Of a stretch of DNA of 64,000 bases, positions 20,048 to 28,449 are shown piece by piece. Numbering within the stretch: position 1 is the stretch's first letter; the number at the start of each line of letters is the position of its first letter. Position numbers and translations under genes: made by a program. Source of the stretch: Yoonia vestfoldensis (GTDB lineage Bacteria > Pseudomonadota > Alphaproteobacteria > Rhodobacterales > Rhodobacteraceae); assembly GCF_002158905.1 (NCBI RefSeq), contig NZ_CP021431.1, forward strand, positions 1,302,001-1,366,000, given 5' to 3'. The notes beneath the pieces are model-generated. The model did not search any database. It saw only the letters and a program-made list of their open reading frames with translations, and was not told where the DNA came from.

Positions 20048-21139
20048 ATGGCTGAACTGAAACTGACCGAGGTCGCCAAGACCTATGGCGGGACCGTCGA
20101 TGTTCTCAAAAACATCAACCTCGATATCAAGACGGGCGAATTGATCGTCTTTGTCGGCCCCTCGGGCTGCGGAAAATCGACCTTGCTGCGCATGATCGCG
20201 GGGCTGGAAAAGATCACGGGGGGCGAATTGCAAATCGACGGACGCGTGGTGAACGATGTCCCCCCCGCGCAGCGCGGCATTGCGATGGTGTTTCAATCCT
20301 ATGCGCTTTATCCGCATATGACAGTGCGCGAAAACATGTCCTTCGCGCTGAAGCTGGCCAAGAAATCCAAGGCCGAGATTGACGCCGCCGTGACCCGCGC
20401 GGCCAAGATCCTGCAGCTGGAGGATTATCTTGACCGCCTGCCCAAGGCGCTGTCGGGCGGGCAGCGCCAGCGCGTCGCCATCGGGCGGTCCATCGTGCGC
20501 GATCCCAAGGTCTATCTGTTTGATGAACCGCTCTCGAACCTGGACGCCGCTTTGCGCGTCGCCACCCGGATCGAGATTGCCCAGCTCAAGGAATCCATGC
20601 CCGACAGCACGATGATCTATGTCACCCATGACCAGGTCGAGGCGATGACATTGGCCACCCGTATCGTGGTGCTGGCCAATAAGGGGATCGCCCAGGTCGG
20701 CACGCCGCTGGAACTTTATGAACGGCCCGAAAACGAATTCGTGGCGCAATTCATCGGCAGCCCGGCGATGAACCTGCTCGCCGGTGAAATCGTCGGCACC
20801 GGGTCTGTGACCACGGTCAAGCTGCATGGCGGCGGCATGGTGAAATCCGCTGCCCCGACGCAGGACAGCGACATGGGCCTGCAAGTCAATGTCGGCATCC
20901 GCCCCGAGGATATGATCGAAACGACAGGCGACGATTACGCCTTTGAAGGCAAGGTCAATATCACCGAGGCCTTGGGCGAGGTGACGCTGCTTTATTTCGA
21001 CAAGGTCGGCGAGAATGCTGCCGTGATCGGCAAATTGCCCGGTATCCATGCCGATCTGCGCGGCAAATCGGTGCGCATGGCCGCCAGCCCCGACAAAGTG
21101 CAGGTCTTCGCCAACGGCCAATCGCTCTATTATCGCTAA
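20048..21139 (+). CDS. aglK: Alpha-glucoside ABC transporter ATP-binding protein
   Basis: 363-residue MalK/UgpC-type ATPase. Walker A is GPSGCGKST, the Q-loop lies in [13 protein letters not shown], the signature is [13 protein letters not shown], Walker B is [13 protein letters not shown], and the switch His is in VTHDQVEA. The C-terminal third is the MalK regulatory OB-fold region. The ATG at 20048 follows GGGGAG (20035-20040); longer in-frame starts overlap aglA. It powers import through AglF and AglG. Confidence 0.95.
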   Translation: MAELKLTEVAKTYGGTVDVLKNINLDIKTGELIVFVGPSGCGKSTLLRMIAGLEKITGGELQIDGRVVNDVPPAQRGIAMVFQSYALYPHMTVRENMSFALKLAKKSKAEIDAAVTRAAKILQLEDYLDRLPKALSGGQRQRVAIGRSIVRDPKVYLFDEPLSNLDAALRVATRIEIAQLKESMPDSTMIYVTHDQVEAMTLATRIVVLANKGIAQVGTPLELYERPENEFVAQFIGSPAMNLLAGEIVGTGSVTTVKLHGGGMVKSAAPTQDSDMGLQVNVGIRPEDMIETTGDDYAFEGKVNITEALGEVTLLYFDKVGENAAVIGKLPGIHADLRGKSVRMAASPDKVQVFANGQSLYYR

Positions 21140-21199
21140 ATGCTTGCCAGAACCGCGCCGATGTGATGGCATCGGCGCGAAATCTGGAAAAGGCGCGCG

Positions 21200-21979
21200 A
21201 TGCAAACCCCCGAAAACAAGTTGAAAACCGCCCTTGCCGCGGGGCAGGTGCAATATGGCATCTGGCTGTCCACCGGATCGGCGCAGCTGGCGGAAATGGC
21301 CGGGCTTGCAGGCTTTGACTGGTGCCTGATCGACGCCGAACATGGCCCGAACGCGCCCACCGGGCTGATCGCGCAATTGCAGGCGCTGGCCGCGACCGGG
21401 GCCTCGGCCATTGTGCGCATCGCCAGCGCCGAGGTCTGGATGGTCAAACAGGTGCTCGACCAAGGCTGCCAGACCGTGCTGGTGCCGATGGTCGATGATG
21501 CGGCGACAGCGGCGCTGATGGCGCGCGCCATGCGCTATCCGTCCGAGGGTATCCGCGGCATGGGGGCATCATCGGCGCGCGCCTCTGGCTATGGCAGCAT
21601 CCCCGATTACGCGCGCACCGCCAATGCGCAGGTCTGCCTGCTGGTGCAGGCCGAAAGCCGCGCCGCCCTGAATGATATCGACGCCATCGCCGCCACCCCC
21701 GGCGTTGACGGAGTCTTCGTCGGCCCCGCCGATCTGTCCGCCGATATGGGCTATCCGGGCCAGCCCGACCACCCAGAGGTTCTGGCCGCCATCGACCATA
21801 TCATCGCGCGCACGCTGGCCGCGGGCAAGATCGCGGGCATCATCACTTTCGATGAAACCCGCACATCCGATTATATCGACAAAGGCGTGACCTTCATGGG
21901 CGTCAGCAGCGATGTCACGCTACTGAACAAAGCCCTGCGCGGTCTCGTAGGACGGCTCAAGCCCCCATCTTCAGAGTAA
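21200..21979 (+). CDS. HpcH/HpaI family aldolase
   Basis: 259-residue class II pyruvate aldolase. The segments DWCLIDAEHGPN, VLVPMVDDAATAALMARAMRYPSEGIRGMG and VFVGPADLSADMGYPG carry the metal ligands and the Arg that grips pyruvate. Family members cleave 4-hydroxy-2-oxo acids or 2-keto-3-deoxy sugar acids. Lying 60 bp after aglK on the same strand, it may act on a keto-deoxy sugar acid, but the substrate cannot be assigned from sequence. The stop falls inside a dispersed intergenic motif (21966-22000). Confidence 0.85.
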   Translation: MQTPENKLKTALAAGQVQYGIWLSTGSAQLAEMAGLAGFDWCLIDAEHGPNAPTGLIAQLQALAATGASAIVRIASAEVWMVKQVLDQGCQTVLVPMVDDAATAALMARAMRYPSEGIRGMGASSARASGYGSIPDYARTANAQVCLLVQAESRAALNDIDAIAATPGVDGVFVGPADLSADMGYPGQPDHPEVLAAIDHIIARTLAAGKIAGIITFDETRTSDYIDKGVTFMGVSSDVTLLNKALRGLVGRLKPPSSE

Positions 21980-22000
21980 AAATATCCCCGCCGGAGGCAT
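21966..22000. repeat. Dispersed intergenic motif, copy 1
   Basis: Contains CATCTTC followed by AAATATCCCCGCCGGAGGC. The same motif recurs near 31429 (same orientation), 37011 and 43386 (opposite orientation). This copy overlaps the aldolase stop codon and lies between two convergent genes. Confidence 0.6.
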
Positions 22001-22005
22001 AAAAG

Positions 22006-23070
22006 TCACTTGCGCCGCCGCCCGGTCCGGGCCCGGCCTTCGCCGTCTTTCACCGGTGCGCGGTTGAATTTGATCCATTCCGCGCCCGAAGGGTCCTGAT
22101 CCATCAGGAAATTCGCGGCACGGATCGCCTCCATCTCCTTGCCCGCGCGGGGCAGGGTGGACCCCAGGCCGAACAGGGTCACGAAGGTTTCATCATCCAT
22201 ATCCTCGGGCAGGAAAATCCCCGCCGCCAGCACTTCGGCACGTTTCTCGGCGATTTTCAGCGGGCCGATGGGCAGGGCGACGGGGTTCATGATCGCCGAT
22301 GTCATGCCGGCGGTCATCGCCATCGGCAAAAAGGCATTGTTGATCCCGTGCCGGTTGGGCAGGCCAAAGCTGATGTTCGAGGCACCACAGGTAGTGTTGA
22401 CGCCCAATTCCTCGCGTAGGCGGCGCACCAGCGTAAAGACCTGCAATCCGGCACTGCCCATGGCGCCGACCGGCATCACCAGCGGATCAACCACGATATC
22501 ATGCGCGGGAATGCCGTAATCGGCGGCGCGTTCGACGATCTTTTTGGCCACGGCAAAGCGGACGTCGGGATCTTCGGAAATGCCGCTGTCGTCGTTGGAA
22601 ATCGCCACGACAGGCACATTGTATTTCTTGACCAGCGGCAGGACGAGTTCCATCCGCTCTTCCTCGCCGGTGACGGAATTGAGCAGCGGGCGGCCTTCGG
22701 CAGCGGCCAGCCCGTTTTCCAAAGCGCCCGGCACGGATGAATCGATGCAGAGCGGCACATCAACCACCGCCTGCACGCGGCGGATCAGCTCGGTCATCAG
22801 GGGCGGTTCGACGAAATTATTGTCGGCATAGCGCGGGTCTTCGGCCATCTTGTTGGAAAAGACAGCGCCCGAATTGATATCCAGCACCGTGGCACCGGCG
22901 GCGACCTGGGCGATGGCATCGGCCTCGACGCGGGAAAAATCGCCGCGTTCCAGTTCCTCGGCCAGGATCTTGCGGCCCGTGGGGTTGATCCTTTCGCCAA
23001 TCACGCAGAACGGCTGGTCAAAGCCGATGATGGCGGTCTTGGTCTTGGATTCGACGATAGTGCGGGTCAT
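22006..23070 (-). CDS. Methyltetrahydrofolate:corrinoid methyltransferase (pterin-binding domain protein)
   Basis: 354-residue soluble protein of the pterin-binding (DHPS-like) TIM-barrel family. ERINPTGRKILAEELERGDF and AAGATVLDINSGAVF are the family signatures that bind methyl-H4folate. It corresponds to the folate domain of MetH made as a separate protein, with an extra basic C-terminal tail (GEGRARTGRRRK). It should pass the methyl group of methyl-H4folate to the corrinoid protein at 41248 or, in the reverse direction, charge folate from demethylation. Last gene of the PF13769-MTHFR-MeTr operon, 9 bp after the MTHFR-like gene. Confidence 0.87.
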   Translation of the reverse strand: MTRTIVESKTKTAIIGFDQPFCVIGERINPTGRKILAEELERGDFSRVEADAIAQVAAGATVLDINSGAVFSNKMAEDPRYADNNFVEPPLMTELIRRVQAVVDVPLCIDSSVPGALENGLAAAEGRPLLNSVTGEEERMELVLPLVKKYNVPVVAISNDDSGISEDPDVRFAVAKKIVERAADYGIPAHDIVVDPLVMPVGAMGSAGLQVFTLVRRLREELGVNTTCGASNISFGLPNRHGINNAFLPMAMTAGMTSAIMNPVALPIGPLKIAEKRAEVLAAGIFLPEDMDDETFVTLFGLGSTLPRAGKEMEAIRAANFLMDQDPSGAEWIKFNRAPVKDGEGRARTGRRRK

Positions 23071-23079
23071 GAAAGGTCC

Positions 23080-24003
23080 TTAGCGTTGCGAAGCGGGCAG
23101 GGCAGAGGCCCCGCCATTGTCGATGGCCCATTGCGCATTGGTCTTGATCCCGCCCAGCGGGAAGAAATGCACATGGGTGATGTTGAAATCGGGATTGGCG
23201 GCTTTATGCGCGGCCAGCTGTGCCACGACCTCGGTCGGCTCATAGGGCAGCAGCAGCTTGGTGACATCCATCGCCCGCTTTTGCAGCACTTTGAGAGAGG
23301 GGCCGACGCCGCAGGCGATGGCGAATTTGATCAGCGTCTGCAATTTCGCAGGCCCCGCAATGCCGATATGGACCGGGATCGTGATGCCCGCGTCGCGCAA
23401 CGCATCGGCCCAGGCGATGATCGGCCCCGCCTCAAAGGCGAATTGCGTGGCCAGCGCCATCTGCGCATCGCTGGTTTCGCTGAACTTTTGTTTCCAGCGC
23501 AATGCGGCCATGACATTGGTATCACTGCCGTCATGGTCGATGTCGCGGTTGCCCTCGGGATGGCCTGCGACATGCAGCCGTTTGAAATCACCGAATAATC
23601 CGCTTTCCATCAGCTGCATCGAACTTTCGAAATCACCATGCGGCTGCGCCACGCCACCGGCCAGCAACAGCGCCTGATCGACACCCGCCTCGCCCTGATA
23701 ACGCGCGATCCAATCCGCCAGCGTGGCGCGATCCTTGATGATGCGTGCGGGGAAATGCGGCATGACCTTATAGCCATCCATGGCCAGCCTGCGGGCGGTG
23801 GCGACCATATCGGCAATGGGCGTGCCCTCGATATGGGCGATATAGACGCGGGTGCCTTGTGGCAGCAGGTCGCGGAAATTCTCGACCTTCTCGGCGGTGC
23901 GGGGCATTACCTCGATGGAATAATCGCGCAGCAAGGCTTCGATGGCGGGATTGACCGCAGAGGCCTGCGGCTCTTTGGTTTTGAAAAACGGCAAGAGCGA
24001 CAT
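23080..24003 (-). CDS. Methylenetetrahydrofolate reductase-like protein
   Basis: About 307 residues with the MTHFR/proline-dehydrogenase barrel pattern: LPQGTRVYIAHIEGTPIADMVATARRL, MPHFPARII, LLLAGGVAQPHGDFESS and HVAGHPEGNRDI resemble FAD- and folate-binding segments of MetF. Two consecutive ATGs are possible starts; the second (24003) sits six bases after AAGGAG and is preferred. It lies 28 bp after the PF13769 gene and 9 bp before the corrinoid methyltransferase. The probable role is interconversion of methylene- and methyl-H4folate. It is diverged from classical MetF, so the electron donor is unclear. Confidence 0.82.
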   Translation of the reverse strand: MSLLPFFKTKEPQASAVNPAIEALLRDYSIEVMPRTAEKVENFRDLLPQGTRVYIAHIEGTPIADMVATARRLAMDGYKVMPHFPARIIKDRATLADWIARYQGEAGVDQALLLAGGVAQPHGDFESSMQLMESGLFGDFKRLHVAGHPEGNRDIDHDGSDTNVMAALRWKQKFSETSDAQMALATQFAFEAGPIIAWADALRDAGITIPVHIGIAGPAKLQTLIKFAIACGVGPSLKVLQKRAMDVTKLLLPYEPTEVVAQLAAHKAANPDFNITHVHFFPLGGIKTNAQWAIDNGGASALPASQR

Positions 24004-24031
24004 CATTGTCTCCTTCAGGCTGCGGCGGGGA

Positions 24032-24328
24032 TCAGGCCCAACCGTCATTTGCAATCAACGCTTTGATCCGGTCCTGATCGTAATCGGCAACGATCCGGGC
24101 GACGGCGGCTTCGGCGGCTTGTGTATCGGTGCCATCCGCGACATAGGGCTCTGCCTTGCGGAACCCCGCCATGTAATCATCCGATTCCGCAGCCCCCGAT
24201 TTCATCGCGGCGCGGTCGATGGCCTGTTCGAACCTTTCGGGCAAGGGCAGCTTGGTGCCGCGCCGTCCGCGCCCGACGATGACCTGCGCGGGCATGTCGC
24301 GCCAATAGACGATGGTGACGTCAGGCAT
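24032..24328 (-). CDS. Small 'virulence factor' family protein (PF13769-like) in the C1 operon
   Basis: 98-residue soluble protein beginning MPDVTIVYWRDMPAQVIVGRGRRG. It resembles the short family named virulence factor (PF13769). The name is historical; in alphaproteobacteria these genes usually sit next to MTHFR-like and corrinoid methyltransferase genes, as here. It heads the three-gene operon, with AAGGGGG (24335-24341, minus strand) upstream of its ATG. Function unknown; context points to folate/corrinoid C1 transfer, perhaps as an accessory subunit. Confidence 0.7.
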   Translation of the reverse strand: MPDVTIVYWRDMPAQVIVGRGRRGTKLPLPERFEQAIDRAAMKSGAAESDDYMAGFRKAEPYVADGTDTQAAEAAVARIVADYDQDRIKALIANDGWA

Positions 24329-24531
24329 ATGATTCCCCCTTGACCGTTGCAGCGGTTCTAGCATCGCAACGCGACGCGCAACGTCGGTTTTCGACATCAC
24401 GCGCGCGGTCCGCGACGGGCGCTGCGGTCCTGCGATATTTTCGCACAAGCCGCGCGGCGCTGGTGGTTGGGCTTGTCTTGTGACCATGGGCAGCATAGGT
24501 TTGGGGTAACTCGAAATGGAGGGCGTAAAAG

Positions 24532-25644
24532 ATGACGCCCAAGCGTCCCAAAGGTGCGGGCGCGTTCCCCAAAGCGGTCGATAGCCCCGCGCCAAAACAA
24601 GCCGATCCGGCCACGCTTTATGCGGCGCTGGACCTTGGCACGAATTCCTGCCGGATGCTGATTGCCCAGCCGAAGGGCAGCCAGTTCCATGTCGTGGACA
24701 GTTTTTCCAAATCTGTCCAGCTGGGCCAAGGCCTTGAAAGCACGGGGCGATTGTCGCGTGCCTCGATGAACCGCACGATTTCGGCGATGCGTATCTGCCG
24801 CGAGAAATTGCACCGCCACGGGGTCAAGCGGATGCGTCTGGTCGCGACCGAGGCATGCCGCCGCGCGCTGAACGGTCCGCATTTCATCGCGCAGGTGCGC
24901 CGCGAGACCGGGCTGAACCTCGAAATCATCCGCCCCGAAGAAGAGGCGCGTCTGGCGGTCATTTCCTGCGCGCCGCTGGTCAGCGTGACCACCGAACAAT
25001 TGCTGGTCGTGGATATTGGCGGCGGATCGACCGAATTGGTCTGGATCGACCTGAGCAATGTGCCCAAGCGTGAACGCCCCCGCGCCATCATGCGCCTGCA
25101 TGCGGGGTTCAAATCCGACCCCGGCCCCTTTGCCGCCGCCAAGGTGGTGGATTGGATTTCCGTGCCGCTGGGCGTGGCGACGTTGCGCGACCAATTCGGC
25201 GATGTCGAGGATGATGCCGCGCGCTTTGCCTTGATGAGCTGGTTTTTCGAGGAAAACCTGGAGGCTTTCGCGCCATCCGCCGCCGCGCAGGCGCGTGAAG
25301 GGTTCCAGATCATCGGCACCAGCGGCACGGTGACCACGGTGGCGGCCAGCTATCTGGGGCTGAAACGCTATGACCGCACCAAGGTTGACGGGCTGCGCAT
25401 GACATCCGACCAGATCGATGCGGTGATCCGCGATTACCTGACGCTGGGCCCGGACGGACGCCGCGCCGATCCGCGGATCGGGCGCGACCGGCAGGCGCTG
25501 ATCATGTCGGGGGCCGCGATTTTGCAGACTTTGATGCGGTTGTGGCCGACCGACCGGCTGTCGGTGGCGGACCGGGGTTTGCGTGAAGGCCTGCTTTATG
25601 CCCAGATGTCCGCCGATGGGGTCTTGGAAGACGCCCCGTTTTAA
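24532..25644 (+). CDS. Ppx/GppA family phosphatase
   Basis: 370-residue ASKHA-fold exopolyphosphatase/guanosine pentaphosphatase family protein. [14 protein letters not shown] is the phosphate-1 loop and [15 protein letters not shown] is phosphate-2. [13 protein letters not shown] is also characteristic. It may degrade polyphosphate or pppGpp. It is shorter than full E. coli Ppx, lacking the C-terminal helical extension, as is common in alphaproteobacteria. It is divergent from the C1 operon and 14 bp upstream of rlmE, so likely co-transcribed with it. Confidence 0.87.
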   Translation: MTPKRPKGAGAFPKAVDSPAPKQADPATLYAALDLGTNSCRMLIAQPKGSQFHVVDSFSKSVQLGQGLESTGRLSRASMNRTISAMRICREKLHRHGVKRMRLVATEACRRALNGPHFIAQVRRETGLNLEIIRPEEEARLAVISCAPLVSVTTEQLLVVDIGGGSTELVWIDLSNVPKRERPRAIMRLHAGFKSDPGPFAAAKVVDWISVPLGVATLRDQFGDVEDDAARFALMSWFFEENLEAFAPSAAAQAREGFQIIGTSGTVTTVAASYLGLKRYDRTKVDGLRMTSDQIDAVIRDYLTLGPDGRRADPRIGRDRQALIMSGAAILQTLMRLWPTDRLSVADRGLREGLLYAQMSADGVLEDAPF

Positions 25645-25658
25645 GGATAAAGCGCGTC

Positions 25659-26390
25659 ATGGCGAAAAAACCCACCACCAAGAATTCCTCTGGGCGCGGA
25701 CAGCGTGACCTGCATGTCAAGGTCAAGACCGCGCGCGGGCGCAAGCTGTCCTCGACCCAATGGTTGCAGCGGCAGTTGAACGACCCCTATGTCAAACGTG
25801 CCAAGGCGGACGGATATCGGGGCAGGGCGGCCTATAAGATCTTGGAACTGGACGACAAATACCGCTTTCTGGTGCCCGGCGCGCGGATTGTCGATCTGGG
25901 CTGTGCGCCCGGTGGCTGGTTGCAGGTCGCGGTCAAACGCACCAATGCCTTGGGCGAACGCACATCCAAGGCGCAGGGCTATGTGCTGGGGATTGACCTG
26001 CAAGAGGTCGAGCCGATCGCGGGGGCCGAGATTTACCAGCTGGATTTCATGGCCGATGATGCCGATGTGCAGGTCCGCAACTGGCTTGGCGGCAATGCCG
26101 ATGTGGTGATGTCGGATATGGCGGCATCCGCATCGGGGCATAAACAGACCGATCACAACCGGATTATCGCGCTCTGCGAAGCGGCGGCGCATTTCGCATT
26201 CGACGTGCTGAACGAGGGCGGCACCTTTGTGGCCAAAGTGCTGGCAGGCGGGGCCGAAGGCGATTTGCAAAAACTGCTCAAGGCGCGTTTCGCCAAGGTC
26301 GCCAATGTCAAACCGCCGGCCTCGCGGTCTGACAGTTCGGAAAAATTCGTCGTCGCGACCGGGTTCAAAGGCCGTGACAGCGCCGGCTGA
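25659..26390 (+). CDS. rlmE: 23S rRNA (uridine-2'-O) methyltransferase RlmE
   Basis: 243-residue FtsJ/RrmJ-type methyltransferase acting on the A-loop uridine (U2552, E. coli numbering) of 23S rRNA. The K-D-K-E tetrad is visible: Lys in [13 protein letters not shown], Asp in VMSDMAAS and Lys in [11 protein letters not shown]. The SAM site is [11 protein letters not shown]. An extra basic N-terminus of about 25 residues precedes the core. It follows the Ppx/GppA gene by 14 bp. Confidence 0.92.
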   Translation: MAKKPTTKNSSGRGQRDLHVKVKTARGRKLSSTQWLQRQLNDPYVKRAKADGYRGRAAYKILELDDKYRFLVPGARIVDLGCAPGGWLQVAVKRTNALGERTSKAQGYVLGIDLQEVEPIAGAEIYQLDFMADDADVQVRNWLGGNADVVMSDMAASASGHKQTDHNRIIALCEAAAHFAFDVLNEGGTFVAKVLAGGAEGDLQKLLKARFAKVANVKPPASRSDSSEKFVVATGFKGRDSAG

Positions 26391-26397
26391 CGCCGGG

Positions 26398-26422
26398 TTT
26401 GAGTATTTTTGGAAAAAAGAAG
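26398..26422. repeat. AT-rich intergenic motif (GAGTATTTTTGG type), copy 1
   Basis: The stretch after rlmE contains GAGTATTTTTGG followed by an A-rich tail. A 22-base identical segment occurs in reverse complement at 52813-52834 after rne. Both lie just past gene 3' ends. Confidence 0.55.
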
Positions 26423-26435
26423 ATACAGGCCGGGG

Positions 26436-27032
26436 TCAGCCTTGCCCTGCTTGCCAGATCGCGAATTCGGCGGCGCGTTTGTCGTGCAGATGGGCGCGCA
26501 CGTCATCCGACAAGGTCAGATCCATCCGGGGCGAGACATTGATCTGTTTGAGCGCGAGCGTCACCGCCAGCCGGGTTTCAAGGAAGGCTGTGACCTGGTC
26601 CCAAGCCTCGTATTTGAACAGATGTTGCACGCCGATCTCGCCGTCATTGATCCGCAGGAATTTGTCTTGCGATCCGACAGCGGCAAAGGGCGCGGGGTCG
26701 CCTTTGCAATATTCCACCACGAAATCGTCGAAACTGATGCCGCGCGTGCTGTTTTCATGGCCCAGCAGATCGTCGCGGTGCCGGTAGCGATACCAGCTGC
26801 CCAGCCAATCCACGGGGTGGCGCACGATGGCCATCAATTCGGGTGTTTTTCCGCCCGCCTGCACGAAAAACGGCCGCAGGAATCGTTTGTAGCGATAGCA
26901 AGGCGCATGTTTGAGATGCGGCGGATCGCGCAGCACCATCGAGGCACGCGGCGCCAGCGCGCCTTCGAGCGCGGTCGAGCCGGTTTTCGGCACCGCCAGC
27001 AGAACAAGGTTTTCGGCCCAGAAAACCAGCAT
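26436..27032 (-). CDS. Sulfotransferase family protein
   Basis: 198-residue soluble protein with the two PAPS-binding signatures of sulfotransferases: the 5'-phosphosulfate loop VPKTGSTALEGAL near the N-terminus and the 3'-phosphate motif AIVRHPVDWLGSW. An upstream in-frame GTG is possible; ATG 27032 (MLVFWAEN) was chosen because the P-loop beta strand starts right after it. It is short compared with typical 250-300-residue enzymes. The acceptor is unknown (perhaps carbohydrate or lipid). It converges on rlmE and is divergent from recA. Confidence 0.75.
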   Translation of the reverse strand: MLVFWAENLVLLAVPKTGSTALEGALAPRASMVLRDPPHLKHAPCYRYKRFLRPFFVQAGGKTPELMAIVRHPVDWLGSWYRYRHRDDLLGHENSTRGISFDDFVVEYCKGDPAPFAAVGSQDKFLRINDGEIGVQHLFKYEAWDQVTAFLETRLAVTLALKQINVSPRMDLTLSDDVRAHLHDKRAAEFAIWQAGQG

Positions 27033-27156
27033 TTGCACCTATCCCTTGCATGCAGCGGCGCGCTTTCGCGCCCTAACCTATCTTTAACCAATTGCTGGAA
27101 AGAGTGACATTGCAAATTTTGGTTGCAATGTTCACGTTTTGATCCCATGTAATACG

Positions 27157-27171
27157 GAACATAACGCGAAC
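27157..27171. promoter_or_regulatory. SOS (LexA) box of recA
   Basis: GAAC-N7-GAAC (27157-27160 and 27168-27171), the complement of the alphaproteobacterial consensus GTTC-N7-GTTC, lies 48 bp upstream of the recA start. LexA bound here would repress recA until DNA damage. Confidence 0.88.
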
Positions 27172-27219
27172 AAAGCTTTGATTGCCCCCCGGCGGGCTGC
27201 GTGGAATAAGGACAGGGTA

Positions 27220-28299
27220 ATGGCAACGGCAGATCTTTTGAAAATGATGGACAAGAAAACCGCAGACAAGGAAAAGGCGCTGGAAAGCGCGCTTGCCCAG
27301 ATCGAACGGCAGTTCGGCAAAGGCTCGATCATGAAACTGGGTGGCCAGAACCAGATGCCCGAGATCGAGGCGACCTCGACCGGGTCTTTGGGTCTGGATA
27401 TCGCGCTGGGGATCGGTGGCCTGCCCAAAGGCCGCGTGATAGAGATTTACGGCCCGGAATCGTCAGGCAAGACCACGCTGACGCTGCATGCGATCGCGGA
27501 AGAGCAGAAAAAAGGCGGGATTTGCGCCTTTGTCGATGCCGAACATGCGCTGGACCCGCAATATGCCAAGAAGCTGGGCGTCAATCTGGATGAATTGCTG
27601 ATCTCGCAGCCTGATACCGGCGAACAGGCGCTGGAAATCGTCGATACTTTGGTCCGGTCCGGGGCGGTCTCGCTGGTGGTGGTCGATTCGGTCGCGGCGC
27701 TGACGCCCAAGTCAGAGCTTGAAGGCGATATGGGCGACAGTTCGGTCGGCGTGCATGCCCGGCTGATGAGCCAGGCGATGCGCAAATTGACCGGATCGAT
27801 CAACCGCTCTGGCTGTATGGTGATTTTCATCAACCAGATCCGCATGAAGATCGGCGTCATGTTCGGCAGCCCCGAGACGACGACAGGTGGTAATGCGCTG
27901 AAATTCTATGCCTCGGTCCGGTTGGATATTCGCCGCATTGGCGCGATCAAGGACCGTGACGAGGTGGTGGGCAATGCGACCCGCGTCAAAGTGGTCAAGA
28001 ACAAGGTGGCGCCGCCTTTCAAACAGGTGGAATTCGACATCATGTATGGCGAGGGCATTTCCAAGACCGGCGAATTACTGGATCTTGGCGTCAAGGCCGG
28101 TGTGGTCGAAAAATCCGGTGCCTGGTTCAGCTATGGCGATGAACGGATCGGGCAGGGGCGCGAGAATTCGAAATTGTTCCTCAAGGAAAATCCCAAGATC
28201 GCCGATGAGATCGAGGATAAGATCCGCGCGGCCCATGGGCTCGACTTCGCCATGGGCGAGGGTGACACCAGCGCCGATGACGATCTGGTCGAAATCTAG
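27220..28299 (+). CDS. recA: Recombinase A
   Basis: 359-residue RecA, the strand-exchange ATPase and co-protease for LexA. Walker [10 protein letters not shown], the [27 protein letters not shown] segment including loop L1, [23 protein letters not shown] (loop L2) and an acidic C-terminal tail are all present. The ATG at 27220 gives the usual alphaproteobacterial N-terminus ([13 protein letters not shown]...). An SOS box precedes it. Confidence 0.98.
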   Translation: MATADLLKMMDKKTADKEKALESALAQIERQFGKGSIMKLGGQNQMPEIEATSTGSLGLDIALGIGGLPKGRVIEIYGPESSGKTTLTLHAIAEEQKKGGICAFVDAEHALDPQYAKKLGVNLDELLISQPDTGEQALEIVDTLVRSGAVSLVVVDSVAALTPKSELEGDMGDSSVGVHARLMSQAMRKLTGSINRSGCMVIFINQIRMKIGVMFGSPETTTGGNALKFYASVRLDIRRIGAIKDRDEVVGNATRVKVVKNKVAPPFKQVEFDIMYGEGISKTGELLDLGVKAGVVEKSGAWFSYGDERIGQGRENSKLFLKENPKIADEIEDKIRAAHGLDFAMGEGDTSADDDLVEI

Positions 28300-28305
28300 G
28301 ACAGC

Positions 28306-28327
28306 GGGCGCAGCTTTGTCTGCGCCC
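28306..28327 (+). terminator. Hairpin after recA
   Basis: GGGCGCAG and CTGCGCCC form a perfect 8-bp stem with a six-base loop, starting 6 bases after the recA stop. No T-run follows, so termination efficiency is uncertain. Confidence 0.45.
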
Positions 28328-28449
28328 TGATCCGCCGGCCGCTGCGAAAAAGCCGCGCGCCATTGCGGCCTTGGTGTTTCTATCGGTGGACATGGGCCTG
28401 CCGCATCGCTATTTCTGCCGCTGATAGATATTTTCCTTGAAAGCGCGCC

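Noticed and set aside
18349..20079. 576-residue minus-strand frame
   Set aside because: Antisense shadow of aglA; the plus frame has all GH13 catalytic residues.
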